The notes beneath the pieces are model-generated. The model was not told the DNA's origin. It made no database searches and was given only the letters and a program-made list of their open reading frames with translations. From Algicoccus sp048820935 (GTDB lineage Bacteria; Pseudomonadota; Gammaproteobacteria; Burkholderiales; Burkholderiaceae_B): 64,000 nucleotides of DNA. Location of the stretch: positions 248,001 to 312,000 of the forward strand of contig NZ_JBMERD010000001.1 in assembly GCF_048820935.1 (NCBI RefSeq), given 5' to 3'. Positions 53,645-63,514 of the stretch are shown in pieces. Position 1 is the first letter of the stretch, and each line of letters starts with the position of its first letter. A program made the translations under genes and the position numbers.

Positions 53645-55168
53645 ATGATGACAAATGAGCAAGTCAGAGAGCATCTGAACATCGTGAACGCAGAACTTGA
53701 ACGTATCAAGCAAATGGCAGCAGCAAACAAAAATGACAAAACAATGCTCAGTCAAATTCTTAACCCAATTGAAGCACTAGAAAAGCACTACAAACTTCCC
53801 TTTGATCTATACCCATATCAAATGGAAAATCTTGAGTTTTACACCAATAATCGCAAGGCTGGCATGTTTTGGGAGCCGGGCACAGGTAAGACCGCACAAG
53901 CTGTTGCTTCAGCCCTAATCTGGCTCGGTGAGCGAGAATACGACAAGGTGGTGGTGATTATGCCCCCAATCCTGATCGACCAATGGAGAGTGTTTTTAGA
54001 GTCGGTAGAAGGGATTGAACCTGAAGATATTTTGATGTATCGAGGAACAGTTAAACAACGTGAGAATTTGAAGCTAGGCAAACACAAATTTACCTTAGTA
54101 AGTTCAGCAATCTTCAGAATCGAAAACGAAAAATTCAACGCCGCTTTCGATTCAAATACTTATGTGATTCGGGATGAAGCTCATGACATTAAGAATATGC
54201 AAACGCAGAACTTCAAGAAGTTTAAAGCCTTTGTTGCGGACAAAGCTGTGAACCTTTTAACAGGTACACCTTTGTCCGACCCCGAAGATGCTTATGCTTA
54301 CATGAATTTATTAGCGCCAGAAATTTACAGAACCAAGTCCAGATTTATGAACGTTCACGCAGGACGCAGAGACTTTTTTAATAAGGTTTTGGAATGGGAT
54401 AATTTGGATATGCTTAGAGACAATATGGGTATGGTTTCAACTCGGGTTTTGTTCAAGGACGTACACGATATTAAGGAAGTGTTCACACCAATTCCTTACA
54501 CCTTGAATAATAAACACTGGGAACTATATCGTCGAGTAGCAGAAGATGAACTCTTGAGAATTGATGAATCCAAAATTGATGCAACTTCGACTCAGGCTTT
54601 GTACCACACGTTGCAGCAGATTATTTGTAATTTTGAATACTTTGGAAATGGTAAGTCCACATGCTTTGATGTGATTGATCAAGTCTTAGATGAAATCAAT
54701 GGGCGCAAACTCGTGATTTTCGGGTATTATCGTCGAACCAACGAAGCACTGCTAGAGCATTTAAAGAAGTACAACGCCGTTGCCGCTTATGGGGCGCAAA
54801 CACCTGTGCAGAACAGAACTGCGGCTGAAACTTTCCAGAAAGACCCTGATTGCCGTATTATGATTGTTCAGCCATCATCAGGGGGTGTAGGACTTGATGG
54901 TTTACAAACCGTCTGTCATGACGGACTCTTTCTTGAATTTCCTTCCATGCGGGAATTCAAACAAGCTTATGCGAGATTACTAAGAACCGGTCAGAAAAAC
55001 GTGGTTAATATTCGGATTGCTTATGCGCTGGGAACCTTACAGGTGACTCAGTTTGCTAACCTGATGCACAAGGATAGGGTTGTTAATCTAGTAGTACGCA
55101 GCAAGGAGGACTTACGTAAGGCTATTTTTGGTGAACTACTGGATACCGCAAAAAGCAAATCCGAATAA
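53645..55168 (+). CDS. SNF2-type DEAH helicase, phage-like, isolated
   Basis: 507 residues from the ATG at 53645, preceded by AAGGTG. Domains: the N-terminal region with LYPYQMENLEFYTNN (Q-like motif), Walker A FWEPGTGKTAQAV, DEAH in VIRDEAHDIKN, LLTGTPLSDPEDAYAYMNLL (motif III), and a C-terminal RecA lobe with SSGGVGLDGLQ and ARLLRTGQKNVVNIRIAYA. It resembles helicases of large phages and of defence islands. It has no operon partner; on both sides lie the ~238-bp modules and CRISPR-like arrays. Its base composition is more AT-rich than the rest of the island, suggesting separate acquisition. Confidence 0.85.
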   Translation: MMTNEQVREHLNIVNAELERIKQMAAANKNDKTMLSQILNPIEALEKHYKLPFDLYPYQMENLEFYTNNRKAGMFWEPGTGKTAQAVASALIWLGEREYDKVVVIMPPILIDQWRVFLESVEGIEPEDILMYRGTVKQRENLKLGKHKFTLVSSAIFRIENEKFNAAFDSNTYVIRDEAHDIKNMQTQNFKKFKAFVADKAVNLLTGTPLSDPEDAYAYMNLLAPEIYRTKSRFMNVHAGRRDFFNKVLEWDNLDMLRDNMGMVSTRVLFKDVHDIKEVFTPIPYTLNNKHWELYRRVAEDELLRIDESKIDATSTQALYHTLQQIICNFEYFGNGKSTCFDVIDQVLDEINGRKLVIFGYYRRTNEALLEHLKKYNAVAAYGAQTPVQNRTAAETFQKDPDCRIMIVQPSSGGVGLDGLQTVCHDGLFLEFPSMREFKQAYARLLRTGQKNVVNIRIAYALGTLQVTQFANLMHKDRVVNLVVRSKEDLRKAIFGELLDTAKSKSE

Positions 55169-55224
55169 GATTCTTAATTCAGAAATTAAAGTTTGTTTGA
55201 AAAGCTTTACAACTACAGTAAATC

Positions 55225-55567
55225 CACACTGACCTTTTCTAGCAACACAGACCATCTGCCACTATCTGGCTAGATCCCCTATCGCCACCGAGTATCTTTT
55301 GGCCTGCGACGGTCACTACGAATGTGAGTGGAGTATGACCGAAACTCGATCTATTTCCCGCAGTTTCAGGTGAATGTTGGCCAGCGGTCATCGATTTTCA
55401 CTTGAGTTCCGGTCGAAGGTTGAGCGCGGAGGGAGTGGAACTATTCTGCCGCCGGTGTATCTGGCGTTGATCTTTTCCGGCCATACAGACCACCTGCCTT
55501 CACCTGGTTGAATCTGCAACCACCGGCGAGTATCTTTTGCCGCCGACGGCAAGCCCAACCAGCCACC
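55225..55567. repeat. Module copies right of the helicase
   Basis: Contains GTATCTTTTGGCC...GACGG, ATGTGAGTGGAGTATG, TTTCCCGCAGTTTCAGG and the ATCTGGC-TTGATCTTTTCC block of the ~238-bp module, ending GAGTATCTTTTGCCGCCGACGGCAAG before the first repeat of array 2. Confidence 0.7.
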
Positions 55568-55737
55568 CAATCCCGTTCGTGAAATCCGGTCAATACAACA
55601 CCGCACATGGTGGGGAAATCCTTCCCCAATTTCACCCAATCCCGTTCGTGAAATCCGGTCAATACAACACCGCACATGGTGGGGAAATCCTTCCCCAATT
55701 TCACCCAATCCCGTTCGTGAAATCCGGTCAATACAAC
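55564..55737. CRISPR. CRISPR-like mini-array 2 (three repeats, duplicated spacer)
   Basis: Repeats with the core CAATCCCGTTCGTGAAATCC begin at 55568, 55637 and 55706, exactly 69 bases apart, and are identical to each other. The two ~33-base spacers are also identical and contain a GGGGAA-ATCC-TTCCCC hairpin, so one unit was duplicated. Confidence 0.5.
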
Positions 55738-56443
55738 TCTATCCTCTGAGACCCGCATCCTGTAAGGCTTTGCAGGGCCATTATCGGCGCTGATGGCCGT
55801 TTGTGCAACATTGCACTGCAACATAGGTGCGATTTTGGCATTTTTCCCTTTAAAATCAATGAGCGGCGCTCTTGCTGTATCTTTATCCAGTGTTTTTGCC
55901 AATTTCGGTATGAAATATCCCTTCCGAGTTGGCCGCTGGCCACCGACCAATGATACCCGAGGGTTGAGAATTGAGTGCAGTGCCGCCAAAACTCGAGCTA
56001 TTTCCCGCAGTCCCAGGTGAGTATTGACCAGCATTCACTGATTTTCACATGAGTATGGGTTGAAAGATGAGCACCGAGTGAGTGGAATGATTCTGCCGGC
56101 GGTGTATCTGACGATGATCTTTTCCGGCCATACAGATCACCTGCTACCACTTGGTCGAACAGCCTATCTACGACGAGTATCTTTATTCCCGCCAGTCCGC
56201 TGCGAATGTGAGTGAAGTATTGCCGAAACTCGAGCTATTCCCCGCAGTTTTAGGTGAATATTGACCAGCACTCATCAACTTTCGCGTGAGTTTCGGTTGA
56301 AAGATGAGTGCCTAGTGAGTGGAACTATTCAACCGTTGGTGTATCTGGCGATGATCTTTTCTGAAGGTCCAGACCACCGGCAACCACCTGGCCGAACACC
56401 CTATCTACAACCAGTATATTTTCCCGACGGCAAATCCAAGCAG
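55738..56443. repeat. Module block between arrays 2 and 3
   Basis: 55738-55970 is unique sequence without a supported gene. From about 55975 two modules follow (TTTCCCGCAGTCCCAGG near 55995; TTCCCCGCAGTTTTAGG near 56238), ending in CCAGTATATTTTCCCGACGG just before array 3, the same junction sequence as before array 1. Confidence 0.7.
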
Positions 56444-56618
56444 TCAACCCTATCCCGTTCAAAATCCGGTCAGTACAACAATAAGCATTTACTAAAATAA
56501 ATAACGCGCTTAAGTCTTAATCCCGTTCGTACTATCCGGTCAATACAGCTCCATCATTCATGATGATACTTGCCCATGAGATGTCTTAATCCCGTTCATA
56601 CAACCCGGTCAGTACTAC
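56444..56618. CRISPR. CRISPR-like mini-array 3 (three repeats, two distinct spacers)
   Basis: Repeats end at about 56479, 56549 and 56618; starts are 68 and 69 bases apart. The best 36-mer begins GTCTTAATCCCGTTCGT and ends CCGGTCAATACAGC. The two spacers (about 56480-56513 and 56550-56582) are unrelated to each other. A GTCTTAATCCC start and a CAAC-like end resemble repeats of type III systems, from memory. Confidence 0.5.
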
Positions 56619-56669
56619 GCCCCTGAGTTTATAGAAAAACGAGTACAGCCGCAACGTAATAGCTATGCC

Positions 56670-56745
56670 GCCGGTGTCGACGTTGATACTTTTTCCGATT
56701 GACACCGACCGGTACCCACTACAGAACTAAACCTTAGACACCGGC
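56670..56745. repeat. 76-bp MITE-like element, copy 2
   Basis: Same length and same 9-bp inverted ends (GCCGGTGTC/GACACCGGC) as 22224-22299, with the shared inside ACCGACCGGTACCCACTAC. Confidence 0.55.
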
Positions 56746-57299
56746 AAGAACCCTTGGCAAACACCGGCGCTGTTTATGGCCATGAATGTGAGTGAAGTGT
56801 TGCCGATTTCCAAGTATTTCCCCGCAGTACCAGGTGAGTATTGACCAGTGCTCACCGAGTTTCACGCGAGTGCTTGGTGAAAGTTGAGTGCGGTGAAGTG
56901 GATCAATCCCACCGCTGGCTTATCTGCGGTAGCCATTTTTGACCACACAAACCAGCTCACATGTCCGACTTACGCCCCCCACCCTCGGCATGTATCTGTG
57001 TCCCTCAATGACCTTCATCGACCTCGGCAGATATGCGCATCAACACCCCGCAAAGCCAATGCCCTATTCGTTTTGACGTGTTTGGGCAGTCACTCGATTT
57101 CATTCAACGCAGAAAGTGTTTATCTGTCGCATTGGTAACCGGTCTTGGGTATAAATTTCATCTTTTTACAAAACCGTCTTTTACTTTAAAATCAATAGGT
57201 TATGCCGGTGCCAATGAGCGCAATTTTGGTTATCTCGCGAAAGAAAGAGAGGCGAAAGAGGTTCAAACTCTCGACACCGGCATAAATAATAAATTTGTC
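56746..57299. repeat. Last module copy and CCGGTG-bounded sequence
   Basis: 56770-56900 is a diverged module (GTGAGTGAAGTGTTGCCG...CCCCGCAGTACCAGG). 57000-57200 has no supported gene. ATGCCGGTG at 57202 and CACCGGCAT near 57283 form another inverted pair like the ends of the 76-bp element. Confidence 0.5.
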
Positions 57300-57384
57300 G
57301 ACACCGGCGCAAACCTGTAAAGGCCGCATACACTGGGTCTTACGGGGGTAGTGAAAATGGAAAGGGCACAGCATTTTTTAGGGC
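57300..57384. repeat. Right copy of the ~91-bp direct repeat, next to tRNA-Ala
   Basis: Matches 22291-22381 from GACACCGGC to the T6 run and the following GGG; the match continues a few bases (GGTGG) into the tRNA 3' end. The location at a tRNA 3' end is typical of integration sites. Confidence 0.8.
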
Positions 57385-57460
57385 TGGTGGAGCCGGGGAG
57401 GATCGAACTCCCGGCCTCGTCGTTGCGAACGACGCGCTCTCCCAACTGAGCTACGACCCC
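57385..57460 (-). tRNA. tRNA-Ala (anticodon CGC)
   Basis: A 76-base cloverleaf with encoded CCA. The 5' end is GGGGTCGTAGCTCAGTTGGGA (first seven bases pair with CGGCTCC). The anticodon stem CGTCG/CGACG encloses TTCGCAA, giving anticodon CGC, which reads GCG alanine codons. The T arm contains GTTCGATC. Confidence 0.95.
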
Positions 57461-57601
57461 ACAGTGAAGAACGCAATTCTAGACGAATTAATATGAAATT
57501 GCAGCAAAATTTTTTTCAGTTATTAGCTGAACCTGTAATTGGATTCAGATCAGCATCTGGAATGTAACATTCTTGGTGTTCATGATCATTGATACTTGGT
57601 A

Positions 57602-58036
57602 TCAAGCACGCTCTGTCGCCAGCTCCATACCAACTGGGAAGATATAGTCATACGCCCAGTTAAAGCAGAACGCAAAAATCAGATAGAAAGCAACAATGTA
57701 CAAATCCATGATGAACGTATCCCACAGACTCATATTCAGGTACCAGGCGATTGGCGGCAAAAGCCACACCATCAAACCTGCTTCAAACAAAATGGCATGT
57801 GCGACTCGCATACGGACGGTTTTGACCGTACTGCCTAATTTGTAGAGCATCACCTTGTCGAACCCAAGGTTGTAAACAAAGTTCCACAAAGTCGCAATCA
57901 TCGCGGACATGACGCCTACGACACCCATGTCACTCGGTGTCTGACCGAGTGCAAAAGCAAACAGCGGAATAAAAATAGCGAGACCTACGATCTCAAACAG
58001 CAAAGCGTGCCGGACACGATCCCAAGCACTGCGCAT
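57602..58036 (-). CDS. PACE-family efflux transporter (AceI-like)
   Basis: 144 residues with four membrane helices in two repeated pairs (bacterial transmembrane pair domains). RVRHALLFEIVGLAIFIPLFAF and RVAHAILFEAGLMVWLLPP are the paired helix starts with the conserved Glu; NFVYNLGFD and NWAYDYIFP are the second-helix signatures. Proteins of this family export biguanide disinfectants such as chlorhexidine or short-chain diamines across the inner membrane. Confidence 0.92.
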   Translation of the reverse strand: MRSAWDRVRHALLFEIVGLAIFIPLFAFALGQTPSDMGVVGVMSAMIATLWNFVYNLGFDKVMLYKLGSTVKTVRMRVAHAILFEAGLMVWLLPPIAWYLNMSLWDTFIMDLYIVAFYLIFAFCFNWAYDYIFPVGMELATERA

Positions 58037-58254
58037 AAAAACAACTCCATCTATCTAATTGAACGCTGATTGGATGGTGACTCACAACAAAACTTCTCAC
58101 TGTGCATCACGGATACACCTCAAGCCACCACCCTAACCTATTCGTCTGAAACTGTTGAGCTAATTTCAGGCGAGCTTAAAAACCTCAGGTTTTCTGCGAT
58201 TAAGGTAACAATCATATCGCACACAGGCATATTTCGACTAATACCAAAGTCAAA

Positions 58255-58542
58255 CGTATTGCTGCCAGCCAACATTCAGGTATGCGGCTCAGCGCTGAAC
58301 TCAGGCATTCAGCTCAGATGCGCCGCTCAGATATTCAGCGCCAATGTTCAACCCAGATGTCCACACATCTCTGTGCACATTCGATGCAGATCTGTATTAG
58401 TTCAACTTTGCATGTGTGCCACTTTTACTTGACCCATGCTGACATGGTTGTATGGCATTAGTTGTGCAACGCTGACCGTACGACATTGAGTGATACGGCA
58501 TTGGGTGGTACGGTATTTAGTTGCACGACATTTGGCTGAGTC
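58255..58542. repeat. Two short degenerate minisatellites
   Basis: 58262-58345 repeats motifs of the type CAGCTCAGATGC/GCTCAGCGCTGAACTCAGGCATT. 58478-58543 has about four copies of a ~16-base unit (CGACATTGAGTGATA, CGGCATTGGGTGGTA, CGGTATTTAGTTGCA, CGACATTTGGCTGAG). No gene is supported across either. Confidence 0.55.
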
Positions 58543-59109
58543 TCAAGCCAGAGGCTGTTCAAAATCTTGCAGCAAATGCTGAATCTTGTCATCAATCTCA
58601 TCTGCCTGCTTGCGATATCGTTGTTGCTTTTCTCGTGTGTTTTTGATGATAATCCACAGATCATCACACTCTTTCATTCGGTTCTTCTCTTTCAATAGAT
58701 TCGCATTTTCGACCATTTTGGGAATGGCGTTTTCCATATAAGCGATCTCAGAAGCCAGATAGTTCAAACGTGCCGTAAAGGCTGTGAGCTGATTAGAAGC
58801 GTTTTGTTGGGCAATTTGTAGGGTGAGTGCTTTGGCCTGCAAGGTCTGCGCATCTGTGGAGGTTTTGAGCTCACTGCCTTGAAAGAAAATAGCCACCAAT
58901 CCTAGGACGATTGCAATCGAGCTAAACAACCCATCAAGCGTGCCCATGGCTTCACCGAGCAGTGCAAAGCTGGCTGGTTGTTCAAGCTTTGACATAAAAG
59001 CAGGCAACACATCCTGTGAAACCGCCCCTGAAAACACAGCAATGGCTGCAAGCCACAGCGCCACAAACGCAATCAAGACGACAATCACATAGGTTTTGAT
59101 GGACTTCAT
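58543..59109 (-). CDS. Membrane protein with C-terminal coiled coil, unknown function
   Basis: 188 residues. Two membrane helices (TYVIVVLIAFVALWLAAIAVF and LFSSIAIVLGLVAIFFQ) are followed by a long helical tail with coiled-coil spacing (QAKALTLQIAQQNASNQLTAF ... REKQQRYRKQADEIDDKIQHLL). It resembles small phage- or chromosome-encoded membrane proteins of unknown role. No family named. Confidence 0.7.
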   Translation of the reverse strand: MKSIKTYVIVVLIAFVALWLAAIAVFSGAVSQDVLPAFMSKLEQPASFALLGEAMGTLDGLFSSIAIVLGLVAIFFQGSELKTSTDAQTLQAKALTLQIAQQNASNQLTAFTARLNYLASEIAYMENAIPKMVENANLLKEKNRMKECDDLWIIIKNTREKQQRYRKQADEIDDKIQHLLQDFEQPLA

Positions 59110-59760
59110 TGTGTAATTCCTCTTTCTTTTCTTCAGATATTTTTAATTTGATTCTTAGCGTCAACCGCTAACTCGCAGACCAATAACGTTCAAGCTAAGA
59201 CATCCAGAGCGAACCAGCGCCCTTCTCCTTTTGTGAGATCAGATTCAGTGATCTGTGAATATTGCTGGGCTACAAAATCAGGCCAAGACTATAGGCCGAA
59301 GTCTGTCGAAAAACCTGTGCTTCCATCAATCCCATACGTTCTCTTGGGTTAGGTCGTAATGCATTGGATTGGGTTGGCGGGCTGGGTTGATTTGAATTAA
59401 ACCGGACATTTCTATTTAGTCTTAACGGCTTGCGCTATCTGGACGTTTAGAAATACTCAGACGATCCCAGCAATTCTTAGGGAAATGATTGACATTAATC
59501 GCTGGCCTCACTACCTTAGAGATTCGGGACACAAGGCACGATCGCCTTTTATCAGTTCAATCGAACAGGTCAATTTGGGTCATTCAATTAAGTTGCTCAC
59601 TTGGCTTGATCTCAGTTGATTTGATCTTGGTTGACATGATGAATGAAGCGATCAACAAAATGCATCCGTCCTGCATTCATTAAAACGCACTTACAGCACG
59701 TCGTTTTAATGCGGATTCACACCCGAATCCGATTCAATCCACCCAATCAAGGAGACACCT
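59110..59760. other. 650-bp regulatory region upstream of the aldehyde dehydrogenase
   Basis: No gene supported. It contains the 14-base direct repeats near 59598-59632 (TTGATCTCAGTTGA / TTTGATCTTGGTTGA) and the operator-like hairpin at 59678-59711, and ends with AAGGAGACACCT before the ATG. Confidence 0.5.
59678..59711 (+). promoter_or_regulatory. Operator-like inverted repeat before the aldehyde dehydrogenase
   Basis: CATTAAAACG at 59678 is repeated inverted as CGTTTTAATG at 59702-59711, about 50 bases before the start codon. It could be a regulator site or a leader hairpin. Confidence 0.4.
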
Positions 59761-61287
<1,527 letters not shown>

Positions 61288-61354
61288 GTAATTTTTAAGT
61301 CAATAACCGAAACCAACTGACGAATCACGTCGTTTGGTTCATTTAGCAAAATGA

Positions 61355-61394
61355 AGCCACCCTAACCTGCACAGCGCGAGTTACGGTGGCTTTT
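61355..61394 (+). terminator. Terminator after the aldehyde dehydrogenase
   Basis: AGCCACCCTAAC pairs with GTTACGGTGGCT (one mismatch) around a 13-base loop and is followed by TTTT. Confidence 0.75.
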
Positions 61395-61494
61395 GATCTT
61401 CATGGCGCTGTTGCAACTGAAAACGTCAACGATATTCCCAAACAATTAAAAACAATGACAATTAATTCTAAATATTCAGAAAGTATTTATAAAT

Positions 61495-61513
61495 AGTAAT
61501 GAGAATCAGTTAC
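61495..61513. promoter_or_regulatory. Fur-box-like sequence before the DUF3861 gene
   Basis: AGTAATGAGAATCAGTTAC agrees with 13 of 19 positions of the classical Fur consensus and lies about 45 bases before the start of the gene, suggesting iron-dependent repression. Confidence 0.35.
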
Positions 61514-61555
61514 AATTAGGAATTGTTCAAATAGTTACCAATCTAGGAGTATTCA

Positions 61556-61885
61556 TTGAAGGGACACAAATATCGCATCACGGTTGATTATGTTGAAGAC
61601 GTTCGCGGCAATCCCATTGAGGATCAAACGCTGACTTTCATGGCTGCAAACCATGACGAAATACTAAAAATTGTTGAACGTATTCGTCAAAGTGAACAAT
61701 TTGATGCTGAGGAAGCTGTCTCCTTCGCCATTGGGCTCAAGCTCTTTAGTGAAGTGATGATCAAAAACCGTGATCACGTTTTGTTTACAGAATTTAGACC
61801 ACATTTCATGGATTTCATGAAACATCTGAAGGCCACTGTCAGTGCGAGTCAGACCGCTGAAAGCGCACAGTCAGCAACGGTTTGA
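61556..61885 (+). CDS. DUF3861-family protein
   Basis: 109 residues: (M)KGHKYRITVDYVEDVRGNPIEDQTLTFMAANHDEILKIVERIRQ, which matches the uncharacterised DUF3861 family. The start is TTG, fixed by AGGAG seven bases upstream (TAGGAGTATTCATTG). The C-terminal tail is Ala/Ser-rich and variable. A Fur-like site lies in its promoter region. Function unknown. Confidence 0.85.
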   Translation: MKGHKYRITVDYVEDVRGNPIEDQTLTFMAANHDEILKIVERIRQSEQFDAEEAVSFAIGLKLFSEVMIKNRDHVLFTEFRPHFMDFMKHLKATVSASQTAESAQSATV

Positions 61886-62157
61886 TATCGTCAGTTCGGA
61901 ATAACCTCGAACTCATTGCCCCACTGCTACACGACTAGAATTTGGGGATTTTTTATGCCTGTCTTTTACAAAGTTGTGAATAGCCATTTAAATTGACCCA
62001 CCTGTGGCCAATAGTTTTGACCCACCTTCTGAGACTCGCATATGTAATTCGGCAACCCAAAATGGTCTCATCTGCTGGTTTTCAACAGGTCGATGCTCAG
62101 TGATTCCCTATATAGAATCGATTGAAGCCCTTTACCAATGACATCGTGAGAAAAACT

Positions 62158-62767
62158 ATGAATAAGCCTTTGATCGCATTAATTTTGAGTGTTGGGTTGC
62201 TGATGACGGGTCAGGCGGATGCGCAACCAACCTCCAAACGAGCAATCGCAGCCTTTTAACATTACGAAAAAAAGGCACAACAAGGCACGCCACAGGCGCA
62301 ATTTGAGTTTGGTCTGGTGTTTTCTAACGGCAAAATCGTCCCAAAAGATAATGCCAAAGCGGCGCAGTGGTTTACAAAGGCTGCCCAACAAGGGCATGAG
62401 AAAGCGCAATTACATCTAGCCATCCTTTATGGGAACTTCGAATAACCCCTGGTTTTCAAGAAACAGCTTTCGTAACCAATTGATTTCATGAGACCCAATT
62501 TTCATAAAATGAGGTTTTTCGAGGTGCCCTTATGAGAACGGCTATGGTGTGGCCCAAGACCATGCCCAAGCGGCCTATTGGTATGAAAAAGCCGCTCAGC
62601 AAGGCAATGCGCCCGCCCAAACGTTTCTGGGAATCATGTACGAACAGGGTCGTGGTGGCTTAAAACAAAATTTCGCTTCAGCCAAAAAACTTTATCGCGC
62701 GGCCTGTGACCAAGGTCAACAAAATGGCTGTAATTTTCTCCAAAAATTAGAAGCGCGAGGACACTAG
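62158..62767 (+). pseudogene. Sel1-repeat secreted protein, broken by a stop and a MITE
   Basis: The signal peptide MNKPLIALILSVGLLMTGQADA is followed by a TAA at 62257-62259 and then Sel1 repeats: GTPQAQFEFGLVFSNG, AAQWFTKAAQQGHEKAQLHLAILY. The frame is interrupted by a 99-bp insertion at 62431 and resumes with ENGYGVAQDHAQAAYWYEKAAQQGNAPAQTFLGIMYEQGRGG to ACDQGQQNGCNFLQKLEARGH-stop. Removing the insertion and one TTAT restores ILYENGYGV exactly. It is a paralogue of the gene at 20445-20941. Confidence 0.88.
62431..62529. mobile_element. 99-bp MITE in the Sel1 gene
   Basis: The ends GGGAACTTCGAATAACC and (complemented) GGGCACCTCGAAAAACC match at 14 of 17 positions, and a TTAT direct repeat flanks it (62427-62430, 62530-62533). 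It has no coding capacity, so it was mobilised by a related IS elsewhere. Confidence 0.8.
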
Positions 62768-63514
62768 ATGGCAGATGAGTCGGTTTAAGTGAACTACTCG
62801 CAGCTAAAGCAACGAGCTTCCAAAACAACAACAACAACTAGGCTGCTATTTTTTCTTTTTTTGACGCTTCTTTGGATGCGGCTAACATTGCTTTGCGCTT
62901 TGTTAGTCTGACGCTTTCCTCCACGCCCAGTATCAGAGAACGGAATTAGAACCCCCCTTCTCTGACAACACCGTTCCAGTGTACTTAAATAACCTGATTA
63001 CTCTTTTCTTAATTACCATCGATGCGTTGTTATCTGCACTGTTAGCGTATTCAGAGTTATCTGGGTGAGTGTAGCCGCACTGAACGCACTCCTAACTGGT
63101 TTAGTTGAGAGCAATCTTAATTTACTAAGCATAATTTTATCAGAATAAAACCCATCAGTTGAAAACCAACTCGCTTGCTTGACTCGCACATGAATGAACG
63201 AGATTGCGCAAGCAGTTTGCTCAACGGTGTAGACGATTGCACCGTTTCCACAGAGAACCCCATGGGTGTCGATCGATGTTGATGGGTGATTTATTTTACA
63301 GCGCACCAATAATCAATCTTCTATCACAATCCTTGTAACTCAATTTTAGTTCGAAATAACAAGGGTTTATCCCATCATTTTAAAGTCACTTTTTATGTCA
63401 AAATCACCATATCAGCAGTTGTTCGTTTTGTGACGCAGCCTGACGTCGGACTGCTGCAAACAACAGCCGGACTTCATCAGTTGCACAGGCAACCGGCTTG
63501 ATTGGAGAAACTCA
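62768..63514. other. 750-bp region without a recognised gene
   Basis: I see no supported gene on either strand. The last part carries the promoter and ribosome-binding site (TTGGAGAAACTCA) of the atoE-like gene. Confidence 0.45.

Noticed and set aside
55441..56034. 197-codon minus-strand frame through array 2
   Set aside because: The repeated peptide (LTGFHERDW) is a translation of the CRISPR-like repeat, whose period of 69 is divisible by three.
58070..58432. 120-codon plus-strand frame
   Set aside because: Runs through the minisatellite and has repetitive, unconvincing composition with no ribosome-binding site.
61985..62025. TTGACCCACC repeated as in some IS21-type ends
   Set aside because: Only two short repeats, with no transposase nearby; too little to call an element.
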